Source: Vasconcelosia minhoensis LEGE 07310 (lineage in GTDB: Bacteria > Cyanobacteriota > Cyanobacteriia > Phormidesmidales > Phormidesmidaceae). From it: a stretch of DNA of 64,000 bases. Under the pieces are notes generated by a model. The model saw only the letters and a list, made by a program, of their open reading frames with translations. It did no database searches and was not told where the DNA came from. Below are positions 60,828 through 64,000 of the stretch, piece by piece. Within the stretch, counting starts at the first letter, position 1; each line of letters begins with the position of its first letter. The stretch is taken from NCBI RefSeq assembly GCF_015207255.1, contig NZ_JADEXG010000016.1, positions 1-64,000 on the forward strand, given 5' to 3'. Both the position numbers and the translations under genes were made by a program.

Positions 60828-63800
60828 TCAGCGTTTAGCGACCGGCTCAACCCCTTCCAGATCTTGATCGGCAGCTTCGTAGAGGGCTTGCAGGCGTCCC
60901 AAGGTATCCTCATCGGCATCCCAGAGACCACGGCTGTTCGCTTCGATCATTCGCCCGACGATGTTGCGGAAGGCTTCGGGATTCGCTGCGCGGAGCTTTT
61001 GAGCCATGGCTGCGTCAAGGGCGTAGGTACCCGCTGCCTGGTCGTAGACCCAGCCATCCTTGAAATTTACCGTGCCGCCCCAGCCGACCAGAGCGGTGAG
61101 GCGCTGGGAAATTTCGTAGGCTCCGCCGGAACCCTGGTCGGCCATTGCTTCGGCCCATTTGGGATTTAGCAGCTTGGTACGATACTCCATTCGCAGTAGG
61201 TCTTCCAGCTTTCGGGGTGTCGTGTCCTTCGAGAAGCTTTCCACAAAGCTGGCGCTGACCCGCTGGCCCTGACGGCTCTCGGCGGCCTGCTTGAGCGCGC
61301 CGGTGTTAGCGTAGTATTCCTGAATATCGGTCAGACCGTACTCTACTGAGTCAATTTGCTGAACGATTTGGCTGGTACTGCCGAGCAGCGTATTCAAGAT
61401 TTCAGGGCGGGCCTGGCCCTTGTCCTGACGACCGTAGCTGAAGACATTGCGATCGCGCCAGGTATCCCCCAACTCTGCCGCCGTCTCCCAATTGGAATCC
61501 ACTACCCGGTCATTCACCAGTGAACCATAGTCGCCAGAAGGATTCGAAAACAGCCGTGCGGTCGGATTTTCGACGCCCTGTTCTTGCAGGGCGAGAGCGT
61601 GTTTGCGAATGAAGTTTTGCTCAGGCGGCTCATCAGCCTCTGCCGCGCGGCGGAACAGATCGTCAAGCAGCTCGATGATATTCACAAAGCTGTCGCGAAA
61701 GATGCCGGAGAGGTTAGCCAGAATGTCAATTCGGGGATGACCTAAACTGTCGAGCGATCGCAGCTGGTAGCGGACAATTCGCCCAGTACCTTCTTTGATG
61801 GGTTCAGCCCCGACCAGCTCCAGCAAGATGCCCAGCGACTCTCCCCGGGTTTTAATCGCGTCCAGCCCCCAGAGCATGACGGCTACGGTTTCGGGATACT
61901 GGTCCTTTTCGGCTAAATGCTGATTGATTAAATTGCGGGCAATGGCGCGACCGCGCTCGTAGGCGGCGGGTGAGGGCATTCGATAGGGATCTAGGGCGTG
62001 AATGTTGCGACCGGTGGGCAGGACGCCGGGGCCGTCGCGCAGCAGATCGCCGCCGGGGGCGGGGGGAATGTATTCGCCGTTCAGACCCCGCAGCAGATTG
62101 GTTAGCTCGTCGGTGGTTTGGGCAAGACAGTCGCGGATTGCGATCGCTTCCTCAATCAATTCTTCAGAGACTGAAGGATAACGCTGGCGAACCTTGCTGC
62201 GGTCGTCACCGACCGCGATCGCGTCAATCACCGCTGCCGCCAGCCGCTCGTCAAAATAGGCGCTGAGGTAGCCTTGCAGCTGCTCGGGATGAGGAGCCTG
62301 GCCCAGGACGTGGAGGCCGCTGGAGAACAGTCGATTTTCTAACACCTGGAGATACTCATACAGTTCCAGAAAGTAGGGTTGGAGCACATTTGGGCTAAAC
62401 ATTCGGGCGTTCTCTAGCGTAAATTCCATCCCAGCTTCCCGAGCGGGAGAGAAGTGGCAGTCGGCCTCTAACCCGCTATCAACAATTTTTTGCAGGATGG
62501 CGTCTTTCAGAACAGCATTCTTCTGAGGGTCTTCGCGATATTCTGCAATCAGCTCCCTCAGGGCCATCAGCTCTTTATATAGCCCAGCCCGACCGTAGGG
62601 AGGAACATTGTGAGAGATCAGTACGCCGTAGCCGCGACGCTTGGCTAGGATTGATTCGGACGGATTGTTTGCGGCATAGATATAGAGGTTTGGCAGGTTG
62701 CCCAGAAGAATATCGGACCAGGAATAGCCGGTGTTCCCCAGAGGCGAACCCGGCAGCCATTCTGCCGTGCCGTGCATCCCAAAGTGAACGATTGCGTCGG
62801 CCTGAAACTCGTTTTGCAGCCAGGTATAGAACGCGGCGTACTGCGGATGGGGCGTCAGGTCGCGCTCAAACATCAGCCGCATCGGATCGCCTGCAAGACC
62901 CAGCGGTGGCTGTACCGCAATCCAGACATTGCCGAGCCGCACCCCGCCCAGCAGAAAATCGTCGCCGAAGGTCTTCAGCCCGGTCTGGGTGAGCGACTGC
63001 CACTGATGCTTAATTTTATGGGTCTTGAGATAGCCCAGCCAGGTTTCTAGCGTACGCACGTTGACCGTTTCTGGAATCACGGGCGAATCCGCCGTGGGGT
63101 AAGCCTGATCGGCGTTTTTTACCCATTCCACCAGGGTTTCACCGTCTTCCGGCAGGTCACCAACGGTATAGCCAGCGGCCTTGAGGGATTTGAGAACGTG
63201 CAGCAGCGACTGGGGCACGTTCAGCAAAGCTGCCGTCCCGGTAGCGCCATAACCGGGGGGAAAGCCATAGAGAATAATGGCGACTCTGCGTTCGGAAATG
63301 GGTTTCTGTCGCAGCTGAATCCACTGCCTAATGCGTCCGGTGAGGCGCTTAACTCGTTCGGGGATGAGATAGATGCGATCGCCCACCAGTCCACCCAGCG
63401 GTATCGGATCAATCGCTCCGTCCAGTTCAGGCAGCGCATAGAGCACCACGCTTTGCAATCCGCCAATCCCTTGACGGGTCCAGGAGTGAATGTCCTGAAT
63501 CAGCAGCGGGGCCGCGACAAAGTAGGGTACATTTTTGGCATTGAGAATGCGCTGGGCAACCGCCACCTGCCGACCCGCCGCCATCGAGCCGGCGGGTCCA
63601 CCGACTAGGGGAAAGCCAATCGTGGAGACAATCGCGTCAACGCTCACAGCATCGGCGGAAAGGGAGGGAAATTCCGTCTTGCCCTGAGCTCTTTGAGTCT
63701 GCTCGTGGGCAGTGGTAAGGAGATCGCGGACGGCGACATGGGCCTCTACGCCGTTGATGAAGATTGGCAGGGGAATCAGGCCAGCGGATTCGAAGGCGCG

Positions 63801-64000
63801 GATCAGCTCGGGGATGTAGGGCTGTTGGGTGATGACATGTTTGCGGTAGAGGAGGAGGGCAACGGTGGAGGTAGAGGGTAGAGGGTGGAGAGTGGAGGGC
63901 GGAGGGGTGGATGGGTTTGTAGCGCAGGCAGGGAGACCCTGCCTGCGCAGCGAAGTTAATCGGGAGTGGGTGGTTTGGTACCAGGTGAGGTATTTCTGAG
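60828..64000 (-). CDS. chlH: Magnesium chelatase subunit H (N-terminus beyond right edge)
   Basis: Large porphyrin-binding subunit that inserts Mg2+ into protoporphyrin IX with ChlI and ChlD, committing it to chlorophyll. The visible 1057 codons run off the window; the frame is open across 63648-64000 (YRKHVITQQPYIPELIRAFE, FINGVEAHVAVRDLL). Conserved blocks: DAIVSTIGFPLVGGPAGSM, ILYGFPPGYGATGTAALLN, HFGMHGTAEWLPGSPLGNTGY, and FKDGWVYDQAAGTYALDAAM near the C-terminus. The protein is not CobN (which has similar size) because the ChlH-type segments match. A Pro/Ser/Thr-rich stretch (about 63870-63930) interrupts the usual sequence before YRKHVIT; its DNA carries a perfect hairpin. chlI and chlD are not in the window. 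Confidence 0.95.
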   Translation of the reverse strand, partial: QKYLTWYQTTHSRLTSLRRQGLPACATNPSTPPPSTLHPLPSTSTVALLLYRKHVITQQPYIPELIRAFESAGLIPLPIFINGVEAHVAVRDLLTTAHEQTQRAQGKTEFPSLSADAVSVDAIVSTIGFPLVGGPAGSMAAGRQVAVAQRILNAKNVPYFVAAPLLIQDIHSWTRQGIGGLQSVVLYALPELDGAIDPIPLGGLVGDRIYLIPERVKRLTGRIRQWIQLRQKPISERRVAIILYGFPPGYGATGTAALLNVPQSLLHVLKSLKAAGYTVGDLPEDGETLVEWVKNADQAYPTADSPVIPETVNVRTLETWLGYLKTHKIKHQWQSLTQTGLKTFGDDFLLGGVRLGNVWIAVQPPLGLAGDPMRLMFERDLTPHPQYAAFYTWLQNEFQADAIVHFGMHGTAEWLPGSPLGNTGYSWSDILLGNLPNLYIYAANNPSESILAKRRGYGVLISHNVPPYGRAGLYKELMALRELIAEYREDPQKNAVLKDAILQKIVDSGLEADCHFSPAREAGMEFTLENARMFSPNVLQPYFLELYEYLQVLENRLFSSGLHVLGQAPHPEQLQGYLSAYFDERLAAAVIDAIAVGDDRSKVRQRYPSVSEELIEEAIAIRDCLAQTTDELTNLLRGLNGEYIPPAPGGDLLRDGPGVLPTGRNIHALDPYRMPSPAAYERGRAIARNLINQHLAEKDQYPETVAVMLWGLDAIKTRGESLGILLELVGAEPIKEGTGRIVRYQLRSLDSLGHPRIDILANLSGIFRDSFVNIIELLDDLFRRAAEADEPPEQNFIRKHALALQEQGVENPTARLFSNPSGDYGSLVNDRVVDSNWETAAELGDTWRDRNVFSYGRQDKGQARPEILNTLLGSTSQIVQQIDSVEYGLTDIQEYYANTGALKQAAESRQGQRVSASFVESFSKDTTPRKLEDLLRMEYRTKLLNPKWAEAMADQGSGGAYEISQRLTALVGWGGTVNFKDGWVYDQAAGTYALDAAMAQKLRAANPEAFRNIVGRMIEANSRGLWDADEDTLGRLQALYEAADQDLEGVEPVAKR
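63922..63948. repeat. Perfect 12-bp hairpin inside chlH
   Basis: GCGCAGGCAGGG (63922-63933), AGA, CCCTGCCTGCGC (63937-63948). On the coding (minus) strand, the neighbouring 63860-63910 is a low-complexity purine/pyrimidine tract encoding Pro, Ser and Thr. Together these look like a repeat element inserted in frame into a linker of ChlH. Confidence 0.8.

Noticed and set aside
60828-63647. A shortened chlH starting at GTG 63647
   Set aside because: The open frame and ChlH similarity continue upstream to the window edge, so 63647 is not the start.
1-64000. Diversity-generating retroelement, retron, toxin-antitoxin pair or prophage
   Set aside because: No reverse transcriptase, repeated template, small toxin-antitoxin overlap or phage structural gene was recognised.

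Overview
The window is chromosomal DNA of a cyanobacterium. It carries chlB (dark-operative protochlorophyllide reductase), a chlH-type magnesium chelatase subunit, a phycobilisome rod linker with a membrane tail (CpcL/CpcG2 type) and a PilMNOQ operon without pilP. It is also studded with the cyanobacterial octamer GCGATCGC (HIP1). Many proteins resemble those of Leptolyngbya-like filamentous lineages, but genus cannot be fixed from sequence reading alone. No rRNA, tRNA, CRISPR array or prophage was recognised.

Layout. 1-4.5 kb: the end of a proline-rich gene running off the left edge, a gene-poor stretch with small tandem duplications, an IS4-family insertion (inverted ends, 9-bp target repeats) placed in the middle of a hairpin repeat, and leuA. 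4.6-9 kb: a GAF-PAS-PAS-GGDEF-EAL signalling protein and a dihydropyrimidinase. 9-12.7 kb: a group of small stress or envelope proteins (two secreted CsbD-like proteins, a coiled-coil protein, an MpsC/DUF2294 protein, a DUF2267 protein, an acidic small protein). 12.7-16.3 kb: an MscS channel, a lipid kinase and a decayed CHASE3-GAF-GGDEF cyclase. 16.4-21.5 kb: two cell-wall proteins (SpoIID-like; amidase-glucosaminidase), a queuosine-precursor transporter, rsmA and a small ORF with a possible -1 frameshift. 21.5-25.2 kb: a PEP-CTERM protein and a divergent mntC / mntAB manganese-type ABC system with repeated AT-rich operator-like sequences between them. 25.3-28.9 kb: a large HTH-NB-ARC-WD40 STAND protein. 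29-39.4 kb: an RTX protein (CHRD + spondin-N + Ca-binding repeats) and, beyond prfC, the likely exporter operon (parvulin, ABC transporter with a degenerate C39 domain, HlyD-like adaptor). 39.7-41 kb: an orphan sugar-binding lipoprotein. 41-47 kb: a ten-copy 13-bp minisatellite directly in front of pilM-pilN-pilO-pilQ. 47-53 kb: HU, a CobD-like aminotransferase, a flavoprotein, dcd, a CobO-like protein lacking its P-loop, rph, a DJ-1/PfpI protein and Uma2 nucleases. 53.9-64 kb: chlB, a UbiA-like prenyltransferase, a glycosyltransferase, cpcL, a divergent Nramp-like transporter, a second Uma2 and chlH (running off the right edge).

How the genes work together. Three functional blocks stand out: type I secretion of the RTX/CHRD/spondin protein, type IV pilus assembly, and photosynthetic pigment/antenna functions at the right end. 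The most unusual observations are the loopless perfect palindromes (30, 32 and 52 bp), the pilM minisatellite, the 14-blade STAND protein, the possible slippery-site gene, the catalytically degenerate CobO-like and C39 domains, and a repeat-like hairpin expanding a linker inside chlH. I did not find a clear, wholly new multi-gene system; the WD40 STAND gene and the CHRD/spondin/RTX secretion locus are the nearest candidates.
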